Below, piece by piece: positions 45,741-53,637 of a stretch of 55,764 nucleotides of DNA; positions within the stretch are counted from its first letter, which is position 1; every line of letters begins with the position of its first letter. The DNA is from a virus. The translations under genes were made by a program, and so were the position numbers. Below the pieces are notes generated by a model. The model was given only the letters and a program-made list of their open reading frames with translations, ran no database searches and was not told where the DNA came from. Location of the stretch: positions 1 through 55,764 of the IMG/VR virus record IMGVR_UViG_3300006927_000008; one strand, written 5' to 3'.

Positions 45741-46243
45741 TGGAACCACCTTTTCACTCTTCGTGGAAGATCGAAATTGTCAAGATGAGATTGGTCAATA
45801 CCAACCACATTAACAATGAATTCAAGTAGTGCTTTCAATTCCTTTTTCGTTGCATCGCGAGGGATAAGAAGATCACGCTCTTTTCCATCATATAAACTAT
45901 GGTTATGTAGACCGAGACCATGAAGACCGTCTACAGCATCTGCCAAATCATCTTCAGCTTCATCATCGTATTCGTCATCATATTCATCCTCTTCTTCCAT
46001 CATCTGCAACATTCTTTCGGTGAGTTCATCTACTTCTTCATCTTCATAAAGAGCACTGTCATCATCATCATACTCACCGTTCTCTTCGTCGTAGTCGACT
46101 TCTTCATCAACATTTACTGTAGGACGCAATACTCCAGGTGCTACCTCTTCTTCCTCTTCTGGAGGTGAGCAATAGATTTCATCTGATTCGTCTTCATGAG
46201 AGAGTAATGCATCAACTTCTTTTTGTGATAGGATGTCACCCAC
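45737..46243 (-). CDS. Acidic protein with FliM N-terminal CheY-binding motif
   Basis: 168 residues. The first 15, MGDILSQKEVDALLS, reproduce the N-terminus of the flagellar switch protein FliM (and FliN/FliY), whose LSQxEIDALL peptide binds phospho-CheY. The next 90 residues are extremely acidic (DEEVDYDEENGEYDDDD and similar), followed by a short folded C-terminal domain (DATKKELKALLEFIVNVVG, DLPRRVKRWFH). AAGGAG precedes the ATG. None of the FliM middle or C-terminal ring domains is present. A decoy for CheY-P or another FliM partner is the obvious idea; it is inference. Confidence 0.75.
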   Translation of the reverse strand: MGDILSQKEVDALLSHEDESDEIYCSPPEEEEEVAPGVLRPTVNVDEEVDYDEENGEYDDDDSALYEDEEVDELTERMLQMMEEEDEYDDEYDDEAEDDLADAVDGLHGLGLHNHSLYDGKERDLLIPRDATKKELKALLEFIVNVVGIDQSHLDNFDLPRRVKRWFH

Positions 46244-46558
46244 GTTTATTCTCCTTATAGTAATTGTTCCGATAAATAGCCAGTTGTGTAGAGTGATCAG
46301 AGAAAAAGATCAACACAAGTTCTGGATTTTTCCAGTGGATTCTCCACTCAATACTTTAGCCTTGCGCACTTGATACTTGAACCGGCATTATTTATCGACA
46401 TTGCCGTATGTCTTAAACTTGAGCGCTTAAGGCTTGAGACTTTATAGGTTGCCCTAACGGGCTGCATTATATAGTCTATTATATAGAGTTCCATTCTATC
46501 GCTGATGGAGCGCGTTTCCCTATTTCCTCCTGTTTACATCTACGAAACAATCGATATG
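46244..46558 (-). other. 315-bp intergenic region with structured repeats
   Basis: No convincing gene. An AGGAGG near 46525 leads only to a non-standard start. A 48-codon frame starting MELYIIDYIMQPVRATYKVS lies at about 46326-46472 but lacks a binding site. There are two TATAAT boxes and several overlapping CTTAA/CTTGA inverted repeats around 46409-46441 (for example CTTAAGCGCTCAAG). May encode a small RNA or a long leader. Confidence 0.35.
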
Positions 46559-47074
46559 TTAAAACCCGATTACGTCTGTGGTCGCGTTGACCACTTCAAG
46601 AGTTCCATCAATTGACTCGATGCGATCTCTATGAGCAGCCAGATTACGCATCCTATCCTTTTCATCGTAATACCTCACGATCTGAACAGACAGCTCACCA
46701 GGACGGTCCTGGCCTCGAAGGCGATGCTGACCTTCCTTATCATTGAGAGCCATAAGAGACTCGGTCTGCATCTTGCCCAACTTGCGGCGAATAACCAACC
46801 ACTCGCTGACAGTTTTGGTCACACCACCAATTGTTACGATGGTGGCAAGGTTGGTCTTTTCCAACCCAGTCTTAAGATCCAAATACCGATTGAACAAATC
46901 GGTGTTGGCCTGCAGGAGCGAAGTGACCTCAGTCATCTGCTCGCGTTCAGAACCCATGATTGGCTTTTCAATGCTTGTACCAGAAGCCAACCTGGTGATT
47001 TCCACGTTATTGTGGTTCGTCTTCTTTTCGATGATTCGAAGTTCCTTGAGCGCCTGAACAACTTTAAGTGCCAT
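46559..47074 (-). CDS. Hypothetical helical protein, DIP1984-like texture
   Basis: 171 residues beginning MALKVVQALKELRIIEKKTN. The long helices, an EREQMTEVTSLLQANTDLFN segment and the later IVTIGGVTKTVSEWLVIRRK and GKMQTESL segments resemble the DIP1984/septicolysin-like family seen in phages and actinobacteria. The match is by texture. AAGGAGG precedes the ATG and a promoter lies upstream. Function unknown. Confidence 0.65.
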   Translation of the reverse strand: MALKVVQALKELRIIEKKTNHNNVEITRLASGTSIEKPIMGSEREQMTEVTSLLQANTDLFNRYLDLKTGLEKTNLATIVTIGGVTKTVSEWLVIRRKLGKMQTESLMALNDKEGQHRLRGQDRPGELSVQIVRYYDEKDRMRNLAAHRDRIESIDGTLEVVNATTDVIGF

Positions 47075-47084
47075 TGAGCACCTC

Positions 47085-47146
47085 CTTATGTGGGTGTGTT
47101 TTCCTATTGTCTTGCAAATATAAGACGCACACCCAGAAAATTAAAC
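47085..47146 (-). promoter_or_regulatory. Promoter with flanking inverted repeat
   Basis: GTTTAA, 18 bp, TATATT (47117-47146). The arms TGGGTGTG and CACACCCA flank the -10 and transcription start, with a second nested stem GTCTT/AAGAC. An operator or mRNA hairpin is likely. Confidence 0.65.
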
Positions 47147-47150
47147 CACC

Positions 47151-47504
47151 TTAAAAATCGCCTTTGAGAAAAGCCTGAATTGATCCAGGTGCTCTATCGT
47201 CAACATAGAGATTCGCAAAGATCTTAGGACCATTAAGCTGCGTAACGGCCCAACCTATATTTTCATTCACGGCTGATAGAAGTATGCCTGATTTTCTACA
47301 TGCCGCCAAGGCCGGGATGAGTGCATCTGCATGACGGCAAGTCCATAAGATTAGATCTGCTCCGGCCCTTTGAATTTCTATCGCTCTTTCTATGACCGGA
47401 GTTATAGGAGCACCTACAGCTGGAAATGGTTCCGTATCTGAATGCTCGAATAGTGTACCATCGAAATCTAGTGCTATAATGAAGCGGTGCCTGCTACTAC
47501 TCAT
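47151..47504 (-). CDS. HAD-type phosphatase
   Basis: 117 residues from MSSSRHRFIIALDFDGTLFE, with DFDGT motif I at residue 13. LILWTCRHADALIPAL is motif II, and PKIFANLYVDDRAPG gives the acidic motif IV, with the Lys of motif III in NGPK. A small HAD hydrolase of the type often found in phages, probably a nucleotide or sugar phosphatase. Its ATG overlaps the upstream stop. Confidence 0.85.
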   Translation of the reverse strand: MSSSRHRFIIALDFDGTLFEHSDTEPFPAVGAPITPVIERAIEIQRAGADLILWTCRHADALIPALAACRKSGILLSAVNENIGWAVTQLNGPKIFANLYVDDRAPGSIQAFLKGDF

Positions 47505-47694
47505 CGTCGTAATCATCCATCAATTCTTGCAAATCATCTTCAAGTTCTTGCTCAGCGATAGCTTCGGCATCATAATTCCTGAGCTTCATTCTTGTCTTTT
47601 GCCTTTTCACGTGATTCTCTTTCTTAAGGTGCTTCCTTGATCTTTTTGCAGGGTCGATTAAGTTCTGATCTCTCTTACGTCTTGTTCGAGACAT
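47497..47694 (-). CDS. Basic/acidic hypothetical protein, 65 residues
   Basis: From MSRTRRKRDQNLIDPAKRSR to the acidic tail DDLQELMDDYDDE. AAGGAGAGATATC precedes this ATG. Nucleic-acid association is suggested by the basic N-terminus; unknown otherwise. Confidence 0.65.
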   Translation of the reverse strand: MSRTRRKRDQNLIDPAKRSRKHLKKENHVKRQKTRMKLRNYDAEAIAEQELEDDLQELMDDYDDE

Positions 47695-47705
47695 GATATC
47701 TCTCC

Positions 47706-48347
47706 TTACCAAACTTCTTCGTTATTGCCAGGGCCCACCACTTCATCTACGAAACCAAGCTTTACAGCTTCTTTCGCGCCGATGTACCACTCTCTGTCAG
47801 TACGAATCTTTCTTTTGATAGTCGCTTTCTTGACAGTCCCATTAGAGCGAGACGCAAACCAATCGATCAAATCGTTTTCATAGCCATCCAAAAGCTTCAC
47901 ATATGACTTAATCGTCGATATATCCATTTCATCGCCAGCTCCTGCCTTGGCATCATGGAGCATAAATACCGTACTGGGAAAGCAACGTCTTACATGACCA
48001 GCTTCAAACAAAACAAAGGCCGATGAAAAACAATACGCTGTTCCTATGGTGACTACTGGTGTAGGACAGGAGATGATAAAATCGCGGATGAACAACGTCT
48101 CATATAAGTTCCCACCACCGGAATTGATAATAACCGTAATAGGAGTCTCTGCATCAGCAGCCATCATCAGGTTCATTCTCATATAGATATTCTCTATGAT
48201 GTTCTGATTGATGAATCCGTTTACCAAGATTTTTCTATGAAGGAGTGACTCTTCATACACAGACAAGTCCTTAATTCCACTGATATCATCCCCTATTTGA
48301 TCCACACTGCCCTCTTCTATCTCCTGAAACTTAGGTGCGGTTGCCAT
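47706..48347 (-). CDS. clpP: ClpP-like serine protease
   Basis: 213 residues from MATAPKFQEIEEG after AGGAGAATAC. PITVIINSGGGNLYETLFI is the ClpP oxyanion region. The nucleophile serine fits in GTAYCFSSAFVLFEAG (aligned with GxAASMG..AG), and MLHDAKAG carries the catalytic His. Substrate size and partners are unknown; phage ClpP-like proteases often process prohead proteins, but no structural genes are in this window, so a regulatory role is equally possible. Confidence 0.85.
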   Translation of the reverse strand: MATAPKFQEIEEGSVDQIGDDISGIKDLSVYEESLLHRKILVNGFINQNIIENIYMRMNLMMAADAETPITVIINSGGGNLYETLFIRDFIISCPTPVVTIGTAYCFSSAFVLFEAGHVRRCFPSTVFMLHDAKAGAGDEMDISTIKSYVKLLDGYENDLIDWFASRSNGTVKKATIKRKIRTDREWYIGAKEAVKLGFVDEVVGPGNNEEVW

Positions 48348-48355
48348 GTATTCTC

Positions 48356-49588
48356 CTATACAAATTCGTGATGCTGCGTATTGCTTTTTGCTATTTCTGC
48401 AGCTTCGAGTAACTGTGATTCCCATGTGTCTACAGCACCACTGCCATGGACGTTTTCTATCTGTACCAATTCTCTATACTGCTCAAATAACTTCCATACT
48501 GCCTTGTTACTTTCGTGTGGTTTACATAGCTCTGTACAATTGCTGAATTTTTCTACTTCATCAATTTGATCCATCACCTTTCTACGAGCCTTAAGATCAT
48601 TCCATATTTCACTGAATGGCCTATCGTGTAAGGAGCCATACGAATACTCTTTATAGCCTCTATGATTAGGACAGACATAGACATGACCATCTGCTCCTAC
48701 ACAAGGTGATATCTGTGATCCAAGACAACTTTTGTATCTTCTGCCGAATAGCTCAGGGTCGTTCTTAAGGTCAGAGAACTTATATCCAGGGAGCTGGAAT
48801 TTATCGCCAAGGATTTCCTTTGCTTCAGCTACCAATGGTTCGACGTCTTTCTCCCAGAAATCGATCTCCCTTTGGATACCATCTTCTCTTTCCCTATTCA
48901 CGATTTCAGGTTTGTACTGACAGTAATCGACTCCTGTATGTACAAAGCTCTTTGCAAAAGAGACTATACCCTTGTATGTATCCGGAGTAATAACAAATCC
49001 TACTCCTATGGTCATATTGGATTTATGCATATCTCTTATAGCAACCAGATTCTGCAAGCTATACATCATGTGATCCCAGTCCTGACCAGTGGGTGGTTTC
49101 CTTACTCTATTATAGATCAAATAATTGCCAGCATCGACAGAGTATCGTACCCATGTCATATACTTGACTAGAGTTTCATAAGCATCCCTAACTGGAACCA
49201 GAGTACCATTGGTAAACATACCCATCTTGATATCTGTGTTCTTTCCCACCCATTCGATAACCTCGGTAAGATGAGGGTTAACGAATGGTTCACCTCCTCC
49301 GGTCCAGTTGATCGCCCTTACTCCCATATCAGCCATATCCTCAACAGCTGCGAACAACATCTCTCTCGACATTATAGACCGATTGAACGTAGCTGTTCCT
49401 TTGGCTTCTGCTTGATGGATATAATTGCTGATACAGAAAGAACAACCATGGTTGCAAGCATTACTTGGATCGAACTCAACTAACACAGGAGCTGTATTAC
49501 CCGTCTTGAAAAGTTCAATCACTCTATCAGCATTGACAAGAACCTTTTGCTCTGGGTTAAAGATTTTTGATTCGAAGTACTGTGTCAT
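48356..49588 (-). CDS. Radical SAM enzyme with SPASM-like C-terminus
   Basis: 410 residues. The SAM cluster motif is CNHGCSFC (CxxxCxxC), preceded by VLVEFDPSNA and followed by INWTGGGEPFVNPHLTEV, the GGEP SAM-binding motif. A Cys-rich C-terminal part (RYKSCLGSQISPCVGADGHV, CPNHRGYKE, CTELCKPHES) resembles SPASM or twitch auxiliary-cluster domains. Such enzymes perform radical modifications of peptides, nucleosides or sugars. It heads a coupled cassette with the beta-propeller, the glycosyltransferase and the C-N hydrolase, suggesting a modification pathway. Substrate unknown. Confidence 0.9.
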   Translation of the reverse strand: MTQYFESKIFNPEQKVLVNADRVIELFKTGNTAPVLVEFDPSNACNHGCSFCISNYIHQAEAKGTATFNRSIMSREMLFAAVEDMADMGVRAINWTGGGEPFVNPHLTEVIEWVGKNTDIKMGMFTNGTLVPVRDAYETLVKYMTWVRYSVDAGNYLIYNRVRKPPTGQDWDHMMYSLQNLVAIRDMHKSNMTIGVGFVITPDTYKGIVSFAKSFVHTGVDYCQYKPEIVNREREDGIQREIDFWEKDVEPLVAEAKEILGDKFQLPGYKFSDLKNDPELFGRRYKSCLGSQISPCVGADGHVYVCPNHRGYKEYSYGSLHDRPFSEIWNDLKARRKVMDQIDEVEKFSNCTELCKPHESNKAVWKLFEQYRELVQIENVHGSGAVDTWESQLLEAAEIAKSNTQHHEFV

Positions 49589-50440
49589 TCATTCCCTCAT
49601 ATACTTGATTGCGTAGATCTCTGGACCAAAGATGCTATCCTTGATTGAAATGGTTCGGCTTGTTTTTATCGCGCCTGTTTCCAAATCCAAGATAGTGAGC
49701 CGGATGTAATTACCCCTTTCCGATTCACCAACATAAACTTCACCACGTTCATATGATATATCGAGGCCTCTTGTATAAGCCCCCAGTTGTTTTGTCCACT
49801 TTGGAAAGCCAGATCTATTAGATATAACTTCACAACTAGCTGAACTGCAAACAATGTAGCCGCCTGGTACAAACTTGAAACTATGTGGCTGATTCAATCC
49901 TTGAGCCAAATAAACGCGCTGACCAAAACCGCCCTCTGTATATCCAAGTGTGTGGCCCTTATCGGGATATGTACCATGAACGCACATAGACATCATTGGT
50001 GTTTCACCATCTGATCTAGCGAAATCTATATCATTTACATGAAGCTTCTCTGCCATCTCTTTTGAGCCATCATAATCGGGGTGTTCAAAACTAAAGAGAC
50101 TCTTCACACCAGTTTCTAATTCATAGATAATGACCTTAGCCGTAGATGTATCAGCTATGAATACATGATCTGTGTATCCATATTCGCTAGGCTTATACGC
50201 TATACCATGAAGATCCATTCCTAAAGGTTGCGACCGATGAAGTCTATTAAGATCAAAATCAAGAGTATATAGATTTCGTATGTCAACAGCGTATATAGCC
50301 TTTGGTCCAATGTCAACACCTGCAAAACCTGCCTCTGTAACACCTGTAAATCCTTGATCCATATAGTTAAGCTCTTCATCAAAATATCCTAAGCTCACTT
50401 GTGGGGATACGGATCCTACAAATGAAACAAGTAGCTTCAC
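49589..50440 (-). CDS. Beta-propeller protein, DUF4915/TIGR03032-like
   Basis: 283 residues with repeated blade-like segments: MDLHGIAYKPSEYGYTDHVF, LHVNDIDFARSDG, LNQPHSFKFVPGGYIVCSS and YTRGLDISYERGEVYVGESE. The HVNDI and LNQPHS..GG.. features recall DUF4915-type propellers that act beside glycosyltransferases. GTG start overlapping the holin stop (GTGA). Likely a substrate-binding or stabilising partner in the modification cassette. Confidence 0.7.
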   Translation of the reverse strand: MKLLVSFVGSVSPQVSLGYFDEELNYMDQGFTGVTEAGFAGVDIGPKAIYAVDIRNLYTLDFDLNRLHRSQPLGMDLHGIAYKPSEYGYTDHVFIADTSTAKVIIYELETGVKSLFSFEHPDYDGSKEMAEKLHVNDIDFARSDGETPMMSMCVHGTYPDKGHTLGYTEGGFGQRVYLAQGLNQPHSFKFVPGGYIVCSSASCEVISNRSGFPKWTKQLGAYTRGLDISYERGEVYVGESERGNYIRLTILDLETGAIKTSRTISIKDSIFGPEIYAIKYMRE

Positions 50441-50961
50441 TTACCAATTCGATCCAATTGCTCACTCTTCTTTTTCGAGCCAGCAGATGAGCCAAAGAAG
50501 AAACCAATGATGTCCTTCCAAGCTGCCCCAAGGATACCAACCAAAACAAGCATGATATCTCTAGTTGTTCCAGCCTCTGGTCCATAACCAGCTATCAACG
50601 AAGCTATAACACCGAAAAACCCAAGAGTCGTCAACCACGTAAGACCAATCGCATTCCAATCTTGGCCTGCGGCTGTATACATAGCTCTCGCATCCTGCCT
50701 ATCGGCCATTTCCAATTTAGACTGCTCGAGGGCGAGCTCTTCGAACTTTGTCTTTTGATTGACCTCTAGTGCCTTCAGATCATATAGCTTTTCGGGGTTT
50801 TGTTCGAGAATTGCAATGGCCTCATCTTCATCATCTGGATCAGTACCCAGAACTGATGAAACCAATGCTGCTACTGAGCCTCCTGCTGGCCCACCAAGTA
50901 CTGTACCAAGAAGTGGTGCAGCACTCTTAACGATATTGCTTAACCTACTCCAACCTGCCAT
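50437..50961 (-). CDS. Phage holin, 3-TM type
   Basis: 174 residues. The N-terminal AAPLLGTVLGGPAGGSVAAL stretch, a polar helical linker (KLEMADRQDARAMYTAAGQD), and hydrophobic segments near 105-125 and 132-152 follow the layout of the 3TM holin family. AAAGGATAATC precedes the ATG. Holins permeabilise the inner membrane at lysis. No endolysin is obvious within this window. Confidence 0.78.
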   Translation of the reverse strand: MAGWSRLSNIVKSAAPLLGTVLGGPAGGSVAALVSSVLGTDPDDEDEAIAILEQNPEKLYDLKALEVNQKTKFEELALEQSKLEMADRQDARAMYTAAGQDWNAIGLTWLTTLGFFGVIASLIAGYGPEAGTTRDIMLVLVGILGAAWKDIIGFFFGSSAGSKKKSEQLDRIGK

Positions 50962-50963
50962 GA

Positions 50964-51383
50964 TTATCCTTTCTTAATACGTGCTGCAGCGGCCTTTACT
51001 GCTGCAACATGTTCCTTCCTACCCTTTGATGCAAACTCTTCAGGTGTCATCCATTTGGTGGCACCTACTTCATAGTCTGTCCTATTGAATTTCGTATCTT
51101 TATCTATGAGAGCGAGGAAAACATGCAATACTGATTCCTCCTCCACACCTGTGACTTTGATCTTTGGCCCTTTAATCAATTTCTTGATTGACTTGAACCT
51201 AAGACCCAATTCTTCACCAGCTTCTCTTACTCCAGCTGTTGCAGGATTTTCACCGGCATCAATATGGCCCTTGGCTATTTGAAACCTCGGGCCACCATAA
51301 GCCGGATTGCTCGGCTTCATGAATTTCATATAAACCTGACCATCCTCTATAAAGAATGGTATACACCCGGCTTTATTTTTCAT
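50964..51383 (-). CDS. Nudix hydrolase
   Basis: 139 residues with a full Nudix box, GHIDAGENPATAGVREAGEELGL (positions 39-61; G, E, R, E and EE in place). Removes nucleoside diphosphates linked to other groups, for example NADH, ADP-ribose or capped RNA ends. It overlaps the ligase/nucleotidylyltransferase gene by 4 bases (ATGA), which ties it to nucleotide or NAD chemistry there. Confidence 0.93.
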   Translation of the reverse strand: MKNKAGCIPFFIEDGQVYMKFMKPSNPAYGGPRFQIAKGHIDAGENPATAGVREAGEELGLRFKSIKKLIKGPKIKVTGVEEESVLHVFLALIDKDTKFNRTDYEVGATKWMTPEEFASKGRKEHVAAVKAAAARIKKG

Positions 51384-53437
51384 GATTTCTTTCCCTTACC
51401 GATCCTTACCTTTTGGGGCTTAATATACTTCTGCAACAACTTAAACAATTGCTCCTTCTTTCTGTCTGGGATATCACCCGCCATGGCGTTCATGAATCTT
51501 CCCATATCACCAGTACGAAGGAATTCTCTTACCTTGGTTCCTGAGATACCAGAAGTACCTCCGCCTGAAGTCCTCTTTATCTCTTTTACGTTCCAAGCAA
51601 CATGAGGATCATATTCCCAATACTTCTTGAATTGCATTTTGTAGCCAGGAATTCTATCAGAGCCTGCATAGACATTCACAGTCCCTACATCCCTGAGATT
51701 AATATGTTCATCTATCAGAGCTGGAACAAATCCACCATCAGCAGCTATTACATGGATCTTACCTGCCAACTGAATGATCTTCTTCCTTACGGAGAATGGG
51801 AATGGATTCTTGGCGTCGACTCTTCTACCAGCCACAAATACATAGACCTCATCATTTTGCGCAATGGCTTCCCTGAATACTTTGAAGTGGCCTGCTGTAG
51901 GAGGATGGAATCGACCAAGGATGATACCAATCGATTTACCACCAGGCCTTTTCTCCTCACGAAGGAAAAGCTCGAATGGATTATCGATGGTATGCCATTC
52001 ATTCAGCTTTCGCAGATTCCTCTGACCCAAGAATACTCTTAATAGCTGAACTGCTGAACCTTCATTGGTTCTCTCCTTAATACCTCTAACTTCTTTGTCA
52101 TACTTCTCCAGCTCTTCCCCAACAGCGAGGAATGTTTCCCTCGTCTTTCGCACATGAACCGGATCGTATTTGACATCCCTCTTGAACTTACCTCTTTTGA
52201 CCTTAAGTGATCCACCCTGATTCTCTTCAAACTCATCACTCAAAGCAGCCAAAGCCTTAAGGGCTCTTTTAATCGCTACTGAGAATTGCTGTTTCGTTGA
52301 ACTGAAGCTACTGAACTTGTAGTTCTGATCTTTTAGGAATTGAAGGAGCTTCTTATTGGTTGGAACTCCAGGATACTTCTTCTTAATTGAATTCGTAGTA
52401 CCAGGTGTCTTGAGGATCTTAATCTTGAACGCCTTCTCAGCTATATCATTCTTGAATCGTGTCATAACTCCAGGAACAAAGCTACCAGCAGGACCAGTAC
52501 CAGCCATTGAAGCTTCTCTGTAATGCCATAGGAACTTATTGATGACTGGGAATACTGACACCACCTTAGATAAGTCTCCAGTCTGAAGATCCTTAATCAC
52601 AATACCTTCAGGCCATGAGCCACCAACATTATTACCCTTTTCATCAAATTCAGGTTGCGGTGCTATGCTTGAAGATGGTAGTTTTGCTAGCAACTGATCA
52701 ATAAGCTTCTCTTTGATAGTCAGCTGGAATTTCTTGATCCTTGCCTTCAGCTTCTCACGCTCGGCTACGATCTTATTCTTGTTTGGACCAGCTGCCCTCA
52801 TGGATAATACGGCGAAGTTGGTCGAGTCCTTGAATACCTTATTCTTTTGCTCTAAGAACGCTTCTAGCCGGTCTAAATCACCTGCTACAGACACCTTGTA
52901 CCGCTTGGTGTTTACCACTTCCTTACCACCAAAGGAGTATATAACATTCTGCGTTGAGCGAGCTATCTTACCTTTTTTGGCATCATAGAAATACAGATCA
53001 ATCTTCGCTTTGGCATCACCAAGCTTCTTCGCTACATGATTGAAGTTGGCATCATGGATAACGATGAAGTTCTTGCCATACTCTATTGCATTTGGGATTG
53101 ATTCGAATAAGACTTCACAATCTACATAGTCACCAGGGGACAGTAATTTCTCTAGTTCAGCCTTCTTTGAAACCAAGGCTGCCACTGCAGATCTAATTGG
53201 GTTATACATCGCCTTCTTCGGCCAATCGTTGGGTCCACGCTTCTGCTCTGACTGACCCTTGACAGCTCTAGCGAAATAGAGCTTGCCATTTTCATCCAAA
53301 CCAAAGCCAAGGTTTGCTGAACCATCAAATTTGATTGATACTTCGATTGATGCGTCTTGATTGGATAGTCTTCTTATGGTATCAAGAAACCTACCAATTT
53401 CAAGATCATCGATGTGCGAGATACCTTCTGTTAACAC
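51380..53437 (-). CDS. Fusion: polynucleotide ligase-like plus NMNAT-like nucleotidylyltransferase
   Basis: 685 residues, GTG start after GGAGAACATAG. N-terminal part: VSIKFDGSANLGFGLDENG is the KxDG nucleotidyl-transferase motif, VDCEVLFESIPNAIEYG follows, and WPEGIVIKDLQTGDLSKVV supplies the later ligase motifs. A Lys-rich linker of about 250 residues leads to the C-terminal part, IGIILGRFHPPTAGHFKVFR (HPPTxGH), GAGKIH, VYAGSDRIPGY and TSGISGTKVREFL (ISGTxxR), the NadR/NMNAT/pantetheine-type nucleotidylyltransferase pattern. So one chain may adenylate a polynucleotide and also make a dinucleotide such as NAD. The architecture is unusual and I know no named match. Confidence 0.85.
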   Translation of the reverse strand: MLTEGISHIDDLEIGRFLDTIRRLSNQDASIEVSIKFDGSANLGFGLDENGKLYFARAVKGQSEQKRGPNDWPKKAMYNPIRSAVAALVSKKAELEKLLSPGDYVDCEVLFESIPNAIEYGKNFIVIHDANFNHVAKKLGDAKAKIDLYFYDAKKGKIARSTQNVIYSFGGKEVVNTKRYKVSVAGDLDRLEAFLEQKNKVFKDSTNFAVLSMRAAGPNKNKIVAEREKLKARIKKFQLTIKEKLIDQLLAKLPSSSIAPQPEFDEKGNNVGGSWPEGIVIKDLQTGDLSKVVSVFPVINKFLWHYREASMAGTGPAGSFVPGVMTRFKNDIAEKAFKIKILKTPGTTNSIKKKYPGVPTNKKLLQFLKDQNYKFSSFSSTKQQFSVAIKRALKALAALSDEFEENQGGSLKVKRGKFKRDVKYDPVHVRKTRETFLAVGEELEKYDKEVRGIKERTNEGSAVQLLRVFLGQRNLRKLNEWHTIDNPFELFLREEKRPGGKSIGIILGRFHPPTAGHFKVFREAIAQNDEVYVFVAGRRVDAKNPFPFSVRKKIIQLAGKIHVIAADGGFVPALIDEHINLRDVGTVNVYAGSDRIPGYKMQFKKYWEYDPHVAWNVKEIKRTSGGGTSGISGTKVREFLRTGDMGRFMNAMAGDIPDRKKEQLFKLLQKYIKPQKVRIGKGKKS

Positions 53438-53629
53438 CTATGTTCTCCGTTTTGCATATGGAGCCAGCTCTAATATTCTAGTCATGCATTTCATTTCAAC
53501 GCAATACTCTAAACCATGCAAAGAGAAAAAGCAATATTCGCCATCAATGTAATATTGCTCTATCTCTTCAATATGTTTTAAGTATATGTGGCTATACGTA
53601 TGAAAGTCGTATATCTTCGCCACGAACAT
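53438..53629 (-). CDS. Hypothetical protein, 63 residues
   Basis: From MFVAKIYDFHTYSHIYLKHI; aromatic and Tyr-rich, ending APYAKRRT. The ATG follows GATATTTATA and has no binding site; a longer start lies upstream in the neighbour. Its stop abuts the ligase fusion GTG. Unknown function. Confidence 0.5.
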   Translation of the reverse strand: MFVAKIYDFHTYSHIYLKHIEEIEQYYIDGEYCFFSLHGLEYCVEMKCMTRILELAPYAKRRT

Positions 53630-53637
53630 TATAAATA

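Noticed and set aside
47706-48347. ClpP with a Cys nucleophile (from GTAYC)
   Set aside because: Aligning the following AG and LHD motifs puts the first Ser of FSSAF at the nucleophile position, so it is an ordinary serine protease.
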